This document shows positions 8,280 to 16,929 of a DNA stretch of 64,000 nucleotides, in pieces. Made by a program: the position numbers and the translations under genes. Numbering within the stretch: the stretch's first letter is position 1; every line of letters begins with the position of its first letter. The stretch is from Clostridia bacterium (lineage in GTDB: Bacteria; Bacillota; Clostridia; Oscillospirales; CAG-272). The notes under the pieces are model-generated. The model saw only the letters and a program-made list of their open reading frames with translations, was not told the origin of the DNA and searched no databases. The DNA lies in NCBI GenBank assembly GCA_017472305.1, contig JAFUQP010000034.1, positions 34,103-98,102 on the forward strand, read 5' to 3'.

Positions 8280-9437
8280 TTAAAGGGTAATTATATCGGT
8301 ATCGAAATACGAGGCAATTTCGGAGAGGCTTGCATTGAAGCTTCCCTGCACCATATTAGGTCTGCCTCCGCCCCTGCCCGAGAGCTTCGCGTTTGCTTCC
8401 TTTATAAGTACCGAAAGGTTTTCCTTTTCCGAGGCTATGACGTAGCTATAACCTTCACCGCAGTCCGATAGCGCGAGGAGTATGCCGCCGACGCTTTTCA
8501 CCGCGATATTGGCAAAAGCGCGAAGCTCGTCGTAGCCGAAGCCGTCAAGAAGATAGAGTGCGTTGCCTTCGCTTTCCGAGATGCCCTTCGCCTTCACTTC
8601 AGCAAGCTTGATTTTTATCTGCTTGTGCGCCGTGCGAAGCGCTTCGGTGTCAGCGACGTATTTCTCGAGCGCGTCTGCCGTCGTGTGCTGTGGCTCGGAG
8701 AGAAGTGCCGAAATTCTTCTCAAATTCGCATATTTTATTCTGTAATCGGCTACCGCCCTTCTGCCTGCGCTCATAATAATGCGAAGCCCGCCCTTGTGCT
8801 TTGCGAAATCGAGAATTTTTATCATTCCAATCTCACCGGTATAGGCAACGTGCGGAGCGCAACAGGCGCAGGTATCTACCTCTCCTATTTTTACAAGTCT
8901 TATGTTCTCCTTGAGGTCAAGCTTTGAGCGATAGGATATTTTCTCTGCCTCCTCACTTGTCGGGAAGCTTACGTCAACCCTGATATTCGCGAAAACCGCC
9001 TCGTTTGCAAGGTCCTCTACTCTGTCAAGCTCCTCACGGGTGAGAACACCCGAGATATCGAAGGTTACCTCGTCGGTACCAAGATGAAATCCGACGTTTT
9101 CAAGCCCGAAGAGTCTATGTATAATGCCGCAGAGTATATGCTCGGCGGTGTGAAGCTGCATTTTCTCAAACCGAGTGTTAAAATCAAGCTCGCACTGAAC
9201 GTGCGAGATTTCGGGACGGGATTTCAGTATATGGTGAACTACGCTGTCTTCCTCGTAAACGTCGAGCACCTCTATGCCCGATATTTTACCGCCGTCTGCC
9301 GACTGTCCTCCCTCCTCGGGGAAGAAGGCAGTACGGTCAAGAACCGTATCGTAGCCTCTCTCGCACTCGTTTATACTGATTATGTTTGCGGAGAACTCCT
9401 TTATGTAGGCATCCTCGTAGTACAGCTTTTCGGTCAT
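8280..9437 (-). CDS. Alanyl-tRNA editing protein (AlaX-L type) with DHHA1 domain
   Basis: A 385-residue stand-alone editing enzyme related to the AlaRS editing domain, which hydrolyses Ser- or Gly-tRNA(Ala). The N-terminal barrel includes the family's FFPEEGGQ (GGQ at 43-45). The zinc site is HTAEH (H96, H100) plus C191-x3-H195 in CACCAPH. The region GGLRIIMSAGRRA and the C-terminal ~120 residues ending SGRGGGRPNMVQGS correspond to the DHHA1 domain, which makes it the long form. ATG at 9437 has GAGGA seven bases before it. It lies 108 bases downstream of the pseudouridine synthase gene on the same strand and may share its transcript. Confidence 0.9.
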   Translation of the reverse strand: MTEKLYYEDAYIKEFSANIISINECERGYDTVLDRTAFFPEEGGQSADGGKISGIEVLDVYEEDSVVHHILKSRPEISHVQCELDFNTRFEKMQLHTAEHILCGIIHRLFGLENVGFHLGTDEVTFDISGVLTREELDRVEDLANEAVFANIRVDVSFPTSEEAEKISYRSKLDLKENIRLVKIGEVDTCACCAPHVAYTGEIGMIKILDFAKHKGGLRIIMSAGRRAVADYRIKYANLRRISALLSEPQHTTADALEKYVADTEALRTAHKQIKIKLAEVKAKGISESEGNALYLLDGFGYDELRAFANIAVKSVGGILLALSDCGEGYSYVIASEKENLSVLIKEANAKLSGRGGGRPNMVQGSFNASLSEIASYFDTDIITL

Positions 9438-9545
9438 TTTTGTTCCTCTGTAATGAGTTTTAAATTAATTAATAATGGGGTATGGGATTGAACGAAGAAA
9501 TCAGGCATAGGCTCGCGCAAAGCCTTTTAGGCTTGAAAATGCGTA

Positions 9546-10232
9546 TCAGTCAGTCAAAGCCGTCAATTCCTCGGCAAACAGCGCCCACGGGTACTTGTCG
9601 AGCGGCGGCAGTGCCGAGCCGACGAGCCGAGTGCCGTTTATTTCTACCTCCAGCCTATGGCAAAAGAGCGACGGAGTACGCGCAAATCTGTCGGTGCTGC
9701 CATATTTTGAGTCACCGACAAGCGGCATTCCGCGAAGCGACATTTGCGCGCGTATTTGGTGAAACCTGCCGGTATCAAGTGTGACGGACAGTAATGATAC
9801 CCTGCCCTTTTTACCCTCTGCGGTGGCTATCACTCGGTAGGATAGGCGTGCCTCCTTTGCCGTAGCGTCGCTCGCGAGAGCACTCACAGCCATTGAGCAA
9901 AGCTTATCCTTTTTCAGATAGTCGAAAAGCTCGCCTTCCTTTTCCTTCGGCTCGCCCTCGACAAGTGCAAGATACTCCTTGCCGAAACCTTCCTCGCTGA
10001 CAAGGCTCGAAAGATTTTTGGCGGCAGATTTCGTCCTTGCAAGGACAAGAAGCCCCGAAACGGCTCTGTCGAGCCTATGGACCGTGTAAAGCTCGGTTGG
10101 CTCGCCGAGTGCCGAAAGCTCTTTGCATACGAGGCTCACTATATTGTTTTCGTCCTCTGAGTGCTCCGAGAGAACACCGACGGGCTTGTAGGCTATCAGC
10201 GCCTCGCGGCATTTTGCGACGGTATACGACAT
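9546..10232 (-). CDS. RluA-family pseudouridine synthase
   Basis: About 228 residues. The catalytic motif VHRLDRAVSGL holds the nucleophilic aspartate (D55 from the chosen start), and the later motifs RFHQIRAQMSLRGMPLVGDSKYG and FCHRLEVE are characteristic of RluA/RsuA-type uridine isomerases acting on rRNA or tRNA. The target site cannot be deduced; there is no S4 domain. The frame extends to an ATG at 10271, but that ATG abuts GGAG with no spacing and lies inside the hairpin at 10247-10270, so the ATG at 10232 is preferred. The ribosome site there is poor, leaving the exact start uncertain. Confidence 0.85.
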   Translation of the reverse strand: MSYTVAKCREALIAYKPVGVLSEHSEDENNIVSLVCKELSALGEPTELYTVHRLDRAVSGLLVLARTKSAAKNLSSLVSEEGFGKEYLALVEGEPKEKEGELFDYLKKDKLCSMAVSALASDATAKEARLSYRVIATAEGKKGRVSLLSVTLDTGRFHQIRAQMSLRGMPLVGDSKYGSTDRFARTPSLFCHRLEVEINGTRLVGSALPPLDKYPWALFAEELTALTD

Positions 10233-10246
10233 AATATAATCAATCG

Positions 10247-10270
10247 TGGGCTGCCGATTTCGGCAGCCCA
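10247..10270. terminator. Perfect hairpin between ECF S-component and pseudouridine synthase genes
   Basis: TGGGCTGCCGA (10247-10257) pairs perfectly with TCGGCAGCCCA (10260-10270). It follows the ECF gene by about 20 bases on the minus strand. No clean U-tract follows on that strand, so it may be a weak terminator or an RNA-stability hairpin. Confidence 0.5.
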
Positions 10271-10289
10271 TCTCCTTTTTCGGTTTTAG

Positions 10290-10820
10290 CTATACTTTCT
10301 TAAGCTTGATTACTCTTACCACCACGGGCACGAGAACCACGTTAACTATAAGCTCGATAATGAAATTGATGCTGATAAACACACCGATAACGGTAGCGAT
10401 ATCCATAGCGAAGAATATCATAGAGCCAAGAAGGAACACGCCTGTATTGGTAAAGGTTGCGGCAACCGCCGATACAAGCGAGGCTACGAGCACTCCAAAG
10501 CGAGAAAGTGCCTTGTAAACGACTCCTGCGACAAGTCCCGCAAGCGTGCCCTTCAGAAGCACCGTAAGAAGCGTACCAACAACACTGAAGGAAAGATACG
10601 CCGCGGTTCCCGGAAGGAACATTACTACAACGCTGAACACAAGTCCAAGCCACGCTCCTGCGCCTATACCGCAGATTGCCGCTCCGATAATCATCACCGG
10701 GACTGAAAGCGCAAGCTCAAAGGGTCCGAGCTTAATAGGTATGCACTGAAGCACAACGACGAGAGCCGTCAGAAGCGCAAGGGTGATAATTTTTTTCAAA
10801 TCCGTCGATTGCTTTTTCAT
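10290..10820 (-). CDS. ECF transporter S component (substrate unknown)
   Basis: A 176-residue, very hydrophobic protein with five or six predicted helices. The pattern (LALLTALVVVLQCIPI near the N-terminus, GPFELALSVPVMIIGA, FLPGTAAYLSF) matches the substrate-binding S components of energy-coupling-factor vitamin importers. It needs the shared EcfAA'T module, which is not in this window, so it would be a group II system. The substrate is not evident from neighbours: the downstream genes are RNA-related. Its ~100-base leader is folded but not a riboswitch class I recognise. Confidence 0.8.
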   Translation of the reverse strand: MKKQSTDLKKIITLALLTALVVVLQCIPIKLGPFELALSVPVMIIGAAICGIGAGAWLGLVFSVVVMFLPGTAAYLSFSVVGTLLTVLLKGTLAGLVAGVVYKALSRFGVLVASLVSAVAATFTNTGVFLLGSMIFFAMDIATVIGVFISINFIIELIVNVVLVPVVVRVIKLKKV

Positions 10821-10931
10821 TCAAAACCTCTGATTTGCCAGTATATTCAAGGCAGCCCGAGCTTTGACACCGAAGGAGTGCCAATAGCGGTTAGCCCTGT
10901 AAATTTATTTTAGCACAAATCGGGAGCTTTT
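10821..10931 (-). promoter_or_regulatory. Promoter and structured leader of the ECF S-component gene
   Basis: On the minus strand TTGAAA and TAAAAT, 17 bases apart, lie within about 10907-10936. The transcript would start with about 80 untranslated bases that can form GGCAC-(TCCTTCG)-GTGTC and an outer pairing between GGGCT-type segments. It does not match the FMN, TPP, THF, preQ1 or cobalamin motifs as I know them. Confidence 0.45.
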
Positions 10932-13900
10932 TCAAGTATTATCAGTAAAATCGCGCGTATTCTTTTTAACAGTAACAACCTTTACCGCCTCGCCGCCTGT
11001 CAGAGCTATCATTTTCACCGCAGAAAGGCTGAAGTCGTTGGCGTATACCGAGAGCGGCTTATCTATAGAGCCTCGGGCAAGCACCTTAAGGTATGCCGTA
11101 TTATCCGAGAGGAGTCCCTTCGATTTGAGAATATTGATATCAACGCGCTCGCCGTCCGTAAAGCTCTCTGAGAGGGTATCTACGTTGATTATTCCCTTCT
11201 GATAGCCGCCCGTTATTACGCTTTCCCTGCTCTTTTTGACAAGCTCCTTTGCAAGAGAGTCGCTGATAAGCTCGTCGGCGCGCTCCATATCGACCGAGAG
11301 AGCCTCGAGTGCTTCGCCTATATGGTGACTTGCAAACAGGTCAGGGTCGTCGTGCGCCTCGCCGTGTGCCTCTCTTGGGGGTTGATTTTCAACGCTGTTT
11401 TTTCTTTCCGCTCCGTCCGTAAGCTCTGTCGGATATGCCTCGGTACAAGGCTTCTCCGACTTTTCCTCAGGAGCTTCGGCGTTTCTTGAAGAAGAATTAT
11501 CACTTCGGTCATTTTGCGGTAGCTCGGGGCGTGCGGAATACTCCTCGGGATAGCTTGAAAGTGTCCTCGGGGGCGGTATTCTGAGCCTTCTGTTATGCCA
11601 CCTGCAAGAGGCTGCGGCAAAGCCTGCACGGATATTTTCCCTTCCCCGAATTGCAAGGAGCAAAAGAAGGACGAAAATAGCAAGCGAGAATGCCGACAGT
11701 AGGATTATTCGAGTTACGCGGGGCGAGGGATAGGGACGCTCGGTAACGCTTCCCGATGCAGAGGAAAGCTCGTAGTTCGGGTTGGTTGACACAAGATACA
11801 CCCGTCCGTCGCGGATAATTTGGGTATAGGTCAGCTCGTCCCCCTCGACCGGAGCGCCGTCCGTAATGCACAAATCCGCCTTGTCGCACTCGCCGCCAAG
11901 ATAGCGCGAGATGTCGCCGACCGTCACAGAGAGCCTTCGCGGCAAGACTGTATACGACAGTGTGTCGTATTCGAGCCTGTAGTTATCGGGGTCTGTAAGC
12001 TTCAGCTTCAATAGATAATTCCCCGCATTCAGGATTTCGCCCTCATACGATAAGGTATATAAAGGACTTCCGCTTTCGGGTATCTTTGCGCGTCCGTCGT
12101 ATACCGAGGGGGCGGGGACTGTGGGGGTGACGGTTGCCTTGTTTATAACGAACTCGCAGGGCGGGAGTGTCGGCTTGTTATAATTCTTAGTGTCATATAG
12201 GAGCTGTGCCGTGACAGTATACCGCCCCGCAGCGGTACGCTCCGCGCCCTCATAGCCGACAACACTTATTCCCTCGGGCAGTCCCGAAAGCGTGGGCGAC
12301 TGAGGTGTGCCGTTATACTCGGTGACGGTGCTTTGCCACTTAATGCCCGAAAGGTCATAGTCGGCATAGCCGACACTGACGGGAATCGTTAACGTCTTCC
12401 CGCCGTAGCTCACGGATATTTCACTGTCGCCTCGCTCGGGAAGAGCCTTGCCGTTATAGCTGACAGTCAAATCCGAAAGAAGAAGCGGAATTTCTTCTCC
12501 GTCGTTATATAGCGCAACCGCCAGAAAATCACTGTCGGTCAATGGCGAGAGCGCGACGAGCGAGCTGTTATTCAGCGTTACTCGAAGCTCTGTTAATACA
12601 ACCTCCAAAACGGTGAAGGCAACCGGGGTATAAAAGAGGGGCAAATAGTTCTCGCTCTCGGGTATGCTCGCCCTCATATAATACCTTCCTGCCGAAAGCG
12701 GAAGCGTAGCAAAAAGACTGCAGGCTTCATCTGTGTAATAGTCGAAATTCGGTTCTCCAAAGTACGCAGAGGCGGTTGGTGCGGGGCTCTTACTGCTGTA
12801 GAAATCGCCGATTTTCGGTAGCTCAGTCCAGCTGTTTTCCGCCTTGAAAATCTCGAACTCCGCCTCGGGATTGGTTACTCTGTAATTTGGAGATACCGCT
12901 CTCGCCGTGGCGGTGTATTTGCCTGCATTGACCGCGGCTCCCGACACCTCGATTTCGCACTCAAGAGAGTGAGCCGAGGGAAGCTGCTCCCGTCCGTTAT
13001 AGGTGTATCTGTCAATCTCCCAGATAACGGCAACTCCCTTCGGAAGCACTCTTACAAATGCCGAAAGAGGCGCAGGGGCGCGGTAGTTCGGGCTGTTGCT
13101 GACAAAGACGAGCTTCACCTCGCACGCACCGTCCGAAACGTTAGTTGCCGAGCCGTCTATTCTGTAGGACAGCGGTATGCCGTCGGCTCCGACGGGCATT
13201 TCTCCGACAACGCTCGGCGTATGCGCCCCACCGTCATAGACTGCCTCGGTATCCTCAAATTTTATACCTGAAATATCGTAGTCAGCCTTGTGAATTGTCC
13301 AGACGAGGCTTAGAGGCTTAGGGGGATTGTAATTCTTCTCGTCGTAGGAAAGAATCACCGTTGCGGTGTAGCTTCCTGCCTCGGTAGCCGAGCCGTCTGT
13401 GTAGCCTACGGCAACAAGACCGTCGGGAAGATTTTGTACGTAGACCTCTTTTTTCTCTCCGTCATAGACGAAGGAGGACGAGGAGAAGCTGACACCCGAG
13501 AGGTCGTAGTTGGCACGCTTTATACAAAAGAGGTGAGTCGGGTTTGTTATCACGTAATTTTTCGAATAGCTCTCTGCCGTAGCCGTGTATCCGTCGCCCG
13601 CGTCGGTTTTTGCGCCGAGGACGCTGAGAGGTCGGCTCACGCCGAGAACGTCGACAAAGGTTGCTGTCGGGCACTTTGCCGTGCCGTCGTAAACGAACTC
13701 TTCTATGCCCCACAGTGCCTCTACCGAAAGCGGCTTTATTTCGAGGGAATAGCTCTTAGAAGGGGGACTGTTGTAGTTTGTGCTTTGTGTGTAGAAATCG
13801 ACGGTGACGTTATAGACTCCGACGTCGGTGCCGCCGCCGCTTATTTCTACCTTCAAGGGATAGCCGTCCTCCCCGACAATCTCACTTATGGCAGGTACAA

Positions 13901-16049
13901 GCGTTCTGTAGCTTCCGTTATATACGAGCACAAGGTCGGATAGAGATAGCCCTGAGAGGTCGTACTCAGCGGCGGATACGATGACCGAAATTCTGCAGCT
14001 CTTGCCGCCGTATCCTATGTTTACAGCGTTATCGCCGTAAAGGAAGGTGTCGCCTCTCTGATAGCTGACGGTCAGCTCAGATGCCCCAAGCTCCTCTTCC
14101 CTACCGCCCGAATAGCTTGCAACAAGCAAAAGTCCCGTGCAGTCAAAGCTTTCGAAGGCGGTGTATGACAGTCTTTCGGGGCTTGATTTTACGGTGAGTG
14201 AGAGCAATCTCTCCTCCAACACGCAGAATTCTATGGGCTCTGACAAAAGCCCTGTGTAATTTGCGCTTTCCTCTACCGAGGCTACCATAAATCTTGTGCC
14301 TATACCCGAGGGAAGCGATGGTAAATATTCGCCCTCGCGCGATGCGGAATAGGAAAATACGACCTCACCGAATGCCGCGAATGCCTCGGGTGCGGGCGAC
14401 TGTCCCTCATAGATATCCGAAACCGAGGGAGAAACCGTCCAAGAGTTTTCCGCCTTCAGTATCTCAAACGGGACAGAAACGCGCCTCTCCGAGGTGCCCT
14501 CAAAGCTATAGTTATCGGGGTCGGTGAGTATAAGCTCGACTGGATATACCCCCGCATCTGTTGCACTGACGCGGCTTACCGAGTAGTAGGGGCTTTTCTG
14601 TATTGTCGGCGACTGATTTTCTCCGTTATAGTATTTTGCCCGAACCGTCGGCAGAGGCACCTTTGCTTTATTAATAACAAATGATACGTTTTCGGCTCTC
14701 ACCGTCACCGAGTCACTGGAATAATAGAAGGTCACCTCGAGCGAATACACTCCGCTATCGCTATGTCGGCACAGCTCGAGGCTCTCGTCGTAGGACACGA
14801 CCTTACCGTCCTTATACCACCTGTAGCCAAAGAAGCCGCCCTCGTCAAGGAGGGTGTGCGTCAGCACGTCCGGGGCAAGAGTGTGAGAGGCTCCGTTGTA
14901 GTCGGCAAGGTAGGAAGAAATTTTAAGCGTGGGCGGCTTTAGCCTGTAGCCCGCGAAGAGCGAGAGGTCGGAGGTGACCGGCTCACCAAAGGAATATGCG
15001 TGCGAGGAGTCCTTGTCGGTATAGTAGCCCGAGTGACTGTAGCCCTTGATTTCGGGAGCGGTCGGTGCTGACAGTATTTCCCCCGAAAGAACCTCCTCGG
15101 TTCTGAACACTCCGGTTTTTCCGTAGTAGGTTACCCTATACGGAAGGTAGACCGCTGAGAAATTTTTCTCGTCGGAATAGGGTGACGAGGCAAAATGCGT
15201 CAGCCCGTATTCCCTTCCCTCTCGGTCGAAAATTCTGACAGCTTGCGCCCTCTCACTGTCGGAGCTATACAGCACCTCGGTAAGCGTACCGACCCGAAAG
15301 ACGTCGGAGAGCATCACACAAAGCTCCTCGGTTGAGGAGTAGGCGACACCGCCCGCGGATAGCGTCAGAGGTCTGTCGGTTACAATATCGTAGCCTACAC
15401 CGCTAATTTTTGGCGAGCCGGCGAGAAGAAGCGATGCAGAACAGCTTACGGCACTGCCCTTTGTGTTTACAATCTCTCCTCCGAGGGCGCAAAAAGTACC
15501 GACCTCGGCTCTTACCGCGGCCAAATCGGACTCCGAGGTTATCTCCCCCGAGTACACCGTCAATTCGGACGAGGAGAGATAATCAAGAAGCACCGCACCC
15601 GACGGCGAGCCGAGAAGTTTGGAATCGCGAAGCATAACAGCGCCGCCCTTGATACGCATATATGAACCTGAGGAGTCCGAAAAATCAAGAGTTAATGAAT
15701 CGAGAGTCAAGGCACAACCTTCGGGTACTGTAAATATTCCTTCGGTGACCGACAGCGCGCCGACGAGAGTATATTTTCCCTCGGGAAGCTTTGGCGGCTT
15801 GTCCGTCCTAATATTTTCAAGGATTACCGTAGCCTCGCTCGGCAGTAAAGAAAAACACTCTGTAAGAGTATCGGCAGACACGCTGCTGCTTCCGTCTGTA
15901 AAGGAGAGAGTATAAGAGTCCCCCGACTCCTTTATAATATATTCACCCGTACTGCGCCCGCCTTCGTTCGCGTCTTTGGCAGATGCGGAAAAACAGAAGG
16001 CACAAATAACAGTACAGAGCATTATTAAAGCACAAGTCAGCCTCTTCAT
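10932..16049 (-). CDS. Giant MBG-repeat surface protein with cytoplasmic uL15-like domain
   Basis: A 1705-residue membrane-anchored protein. Start: the ATG at 16049 (MKRLTCALIMLCTV) follows GGAG by six bases and begins a signal peptide; a longer frame to 16109 adds unlikely residues. Order of parts: signal peptide (1-25); a region with parallel-beta-like short repeats (about 60-230); an InlB-type B-repeat (about 305-370, VTYYGKTGVF ... DLSLFAGYRL); a long array of MBG-type beta modules (about 375-1440), seen as recurring 'NYDLSGV/IKF...YDG...' and 'NAGxYTATA' patterns; two Ig-like group-3/4-type segments (for example LSLTVKSSPERLSYTAFESF); a transmembrane helix (about 1445-1468); a charged tail of about 170 residues; and a C-terminal domain (about 1621-1697) that aligns with the C-terminal half of ribosomal protein L15. 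Surface adhesion or scaffolding is inferred; the internal domain's role is unknown. Confidence 0.85.
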   Translation of the reverse strand: MKRLTCALIMLCTVICAFCFSASAKDANEGGRSTGEYIIKESGDSYTLSFTDGSSSVSADTLTECFSLLPSEATVILENIRTDKPPKLPEGKYTLVGALSVTEGIFTVPEGCALTLDSLTLDFSDSSGSYMRIKGGAVMLRDSKLLGSPSGAVLLDYLSSSELTVYSGEITSESDLAAVRAEVGTFCALGGEIVNTKGSAVSCSASLLLAGSPKISGVGYDIVTDRPLTLSAGGVAYSSTEELCVMLSDVFRVGTLTEVLYSSDSERAQAVRIFDREGREYGLTHFASSPYSDEKNFSAVYLPYRVTYYGKTGVFRTEEVLSGEILSAPTAPEIKGYSHSGYYTDKDSSHAYSFGEPVTSDLSLFAGYRLKPPTLKISSYLADYNGASHTLAPDVLTHTLLDEGGFFGYRWYKDGKVVSYDESLELCRHSDSGVYSLEVTFYYSSDSVTVRAENVSFVINKAKVPLPTVRAKYYNGENQSPTIQKSPYYSVSRVSATDAGVYPVELILTDPDNYSFEGTSERRVSVPFEILKAENSWTVSPSVSDIYEGQSPAPEAFAAFGEVVFSYSASREGEYLPSLPSGIGTRFMVASVEESANYTGLLSEPIEFCVLEERLLSLTVKSSPERLSYTAFESFDCTGLLLVASYSGGREEELGASELTVSYQRGDTFLYGDNAVNIGYGGKSCRISVIVSAAEYDLSGLSLSDLVLVYNGSYRTLVPAISEIVGEDGYPLKVEISGGGTDVGVYNVTVDFYTQSTNYNSPPSKSYSLEIKPLSVEALWGIEEFVYDGTAKCPTATFVDVLGVSRPLSVLGAKTDAGDGYTATAESYSKNYVITNPTHLFCIKRANYDLSGVSFSSSSFVYDGEKKEVYVQNLPDGLVAVGYTDGSATEAGSYTATVILSYDEKNYNPPKPLSLVWTIHKADYDISGIKFEDTEAVYDGGAHTPSVVGEMPVGADGIPLSYRIDGSATNVSDGACEVKLVFVSNSPNYRAPAPLSAFVRVLPKGVAVIWEIDRYTYNGREQLPSAHSLECEIEVSGAAVNAGKYTATARAVSPNYRVTNPEAEFEIFKAENSWTELPKIGDFYSSKSPAPTASAYFGEPNFDYYTDEACSLFATLPLSAGRYYMRASIPESENYLPLFYTPVAFTVLEVVLTELRVTLNNSSLVALSPLTDSDFLAVALYNDGEEIPLLLSDLTVSYNGKALPERGDSEISVSYGGKTLTIPVSVGYADYDLSGIKWQSTVTEYNGTPQSPTLSGLPEGISVVGYEGAERTAAGRYTVTAQLLYDTKNYNKPTLPPCEFVINKATVTPTVPAPSVYDGRAKIPESGSPLYTLSYEGEILNAGNYLLKLKLTDPDNYRLEYDTLSYTVLPRRLSVTVGDISRYLGGECDKADLCITDGAPVEGDELTYTQIIRDGRVYLVSTNPNYELSSASGSVTERPYPSPRVTRIILLSAFSLAIFVLLLLLAIRGRENIRAGFAAASCRWHNRRLRIPPPRTLSSYPEEYSARPELPQNDRSDNSSSRNAEAPEEKSEKPCTEAYPTELTDGAERKNSVENQPPREAHGEAHDDPDLFASHHIGEALEALSVDMERADELISDSLAKELVKKSRESVITGGYQKGIINVDTLSESFTDGERVDINILKSKGLLSDNTAYLKVLARGSIDKPLSVYANDFSLSAVKMIALTGGEAVKVVTVKKNTRDFTDNT
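10965..11189 (-). other. Segment encoding the uL15-like C-terminal domain
   Basis: The encoded residues read INVDTLSESFTDGERVDIN, then ILKSKGLL, KVLARGSIDKPLSVYAN and DFSLSAVKMIALTGGEAVKV. These follow the order of bacterial uL15: VN-D-L--F--G--V / L---G / -K-L--G---K-L-V-AN / FS-SA------GG-A-V. The glycine-rich, rRNA-binding N-terminal half of uL15 is absent. Confidence 0.75.
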
Positions 16050-16169
16050 ACAAATCTCCATTTGGTAATATTTGTTAGTAATTATACCACCGGAAGCTAT
16101 GTTTATCAAGGCTTCGGAGCGTTAAGATTTCTCGCTATCCGACACACTCTCCAAGCTTTATGCAAAAGC

Positions 16170-16228
16170 CGAGAAAATAAAAGAAAAAGAGCGGGCAAAC
16201 AAGATTTTTCTTATCCTGCGCTCGCTCT
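16170..16228 (-). terminator. Terminator of the trx/FTR-like pair
   Basis: On the minus strand an AGAGCG...CGCTCT stem (16223-16228 with 16188-16193), with further pairing inside, is followed by TTTTTCTTTTATTTTC. Confidence 0.65.
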
Positions 16229-16242
16229 GTGTATTCGTGATA

Positions 16243-16440
16243 CTACTTTTCTTTATAATAAAGGTAGCAATGGCAGTAGCCCTCAAAATTCTCATCCTTT
16301 ATCTGGTCGCGGAATTCCTTGCACATACATTTATTATCCTCTGTGCGCTCAAGTCGGCAGGGGCAGTAGCCGCCCGTGCGAACGAGTCCTTCCTTAATCG
16401 CCGCGACGACCTCGGCGTTTTCGTTAAGCCTTATCTTCAT
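16243..16440 (-). CDS. Ferredoxin-thioredoxin reductase catalytic-chain-like protein
   Basis: A 65-residue protein with three CxC motifs: C26-P-C28, C38-M-C40 and C56-H-C58. This order, with the terminal CHC, is the hallmark of the catalytic subunit of ferredoxin-thioredoxin reductase, where four cysteines hold a 4Fe-4S cluster next to an active disulfide. It is shorter than the plant/cyanobacterial subunit (about 110 residues) because the N-terminal part is missing. It overlaps the thioredoxin stop codon by four bases (ATGA), so the two are translationally coupled, which supports a role in reducing that thioredoxin from ferredoxin or a similar donor. No variable chain is present. Confidence 0.8.
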   Translation of the reverse strand: MKIRLNENAEVVAAIKEGLVRTGGYCPCRLERTEDNKCMCKEFRDQIKDENFEGYCHCYLYYKEK

Positions 16441-16748
16441 CTGTACTTCTCAATAAGACGCGAAATACTTGCCTTAGGAACGTAGCCGACCGACATATCC
16501 ACAAAAACGTTATCCTTGACAAGGGCGACGAAGGGTATACTCTGTACCTTGAAGAGTCTTGCAAGCTCGGGCTCATTATCAACGTTAATCTTACCGAACT
16601 TTACCTCGGGATATTCCGCCTCAAGCTCGTCAAGAGTAGGTGCAAGCATACGGCAGGGTCCGCACCACTCTGCCCAAAGGTCGATTACGACAAGGCCCTC
16701 TGCCTCCTCTACTTCTTTTTTGAAATTATCTTTCGTTATATTAAGCAT
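16437..16748 (-). CDS. trxA: Thioredoxin
   Basis: A 103-residue thioredoxin with the active site WCGPC (C29, C32), the preceding VVIDLWAEW strand and the cis-proline loop in VQSIPFVALV. It is full length and cytoplasmic (no signal). It would reduce protein disulfides. An AAAGGA site precedes the ATG. It is the first gene of a two-gene unit with the FTR-like protein and is divergent from the thioesterase gene. Confidence 0.93.
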   Translation of the reverse strand: MLNITKDNFKKEVEEAEGLVVIDLWAEWCGPCRMLAPTLDELEAEYPEVKFGKINVDNEPELARLFKVQSIPFVALVKDNVFVDMSVGYVPKASISRLIEKYR

Positions 16749-16798
16749 ATCCGTTATCCTTTCTTTAATCGGGCTATATTTCAGCCTATTACGGTTTT

Positions 16799-16827
16799 AT
16801 TTTATCATATTATTTGCCGTTTGTCTA
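16799..16827 (-). promoter_or_regulatory. Predicted promoter of the thioredoxin pair
   Basis: Minus strand TAGACA (16822-16827) and TAAAAT (16799-16804) with a 17-base spacer. Confidence 0.6.
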
Positions 16828-16868
16828 CAAAAAGAGCAAAATTTAACATTTTGTTTTCGTTTTTTCAA

Positions 16869-16897
16869 TTGACAAAGCCAACGGATTGATTTATCAT
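16869..16897 (+). promoter_or_regulatory. Predicted promoter of the acyl-ACP thioesterase gene
   Basis: TTGACA (16869-16874) and TATCAT (16892-16897), 17 bases apart, 33 bases before the start codon. Confidence 0.7.
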
Positions 16898-16929
16898 ATT
16901 AGCATAAAGCGCATAAAAAGGAGAAAGCT

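Noticed and set aside
10232-10271. N-terminal extension of the pseudouridine synthase to the ATG at 10271
   Set aside because: That ATG touches GGAG without a spacer and the added codons lie in a perfect 11-base hairpin; the family core begins after the ATG at 10232.
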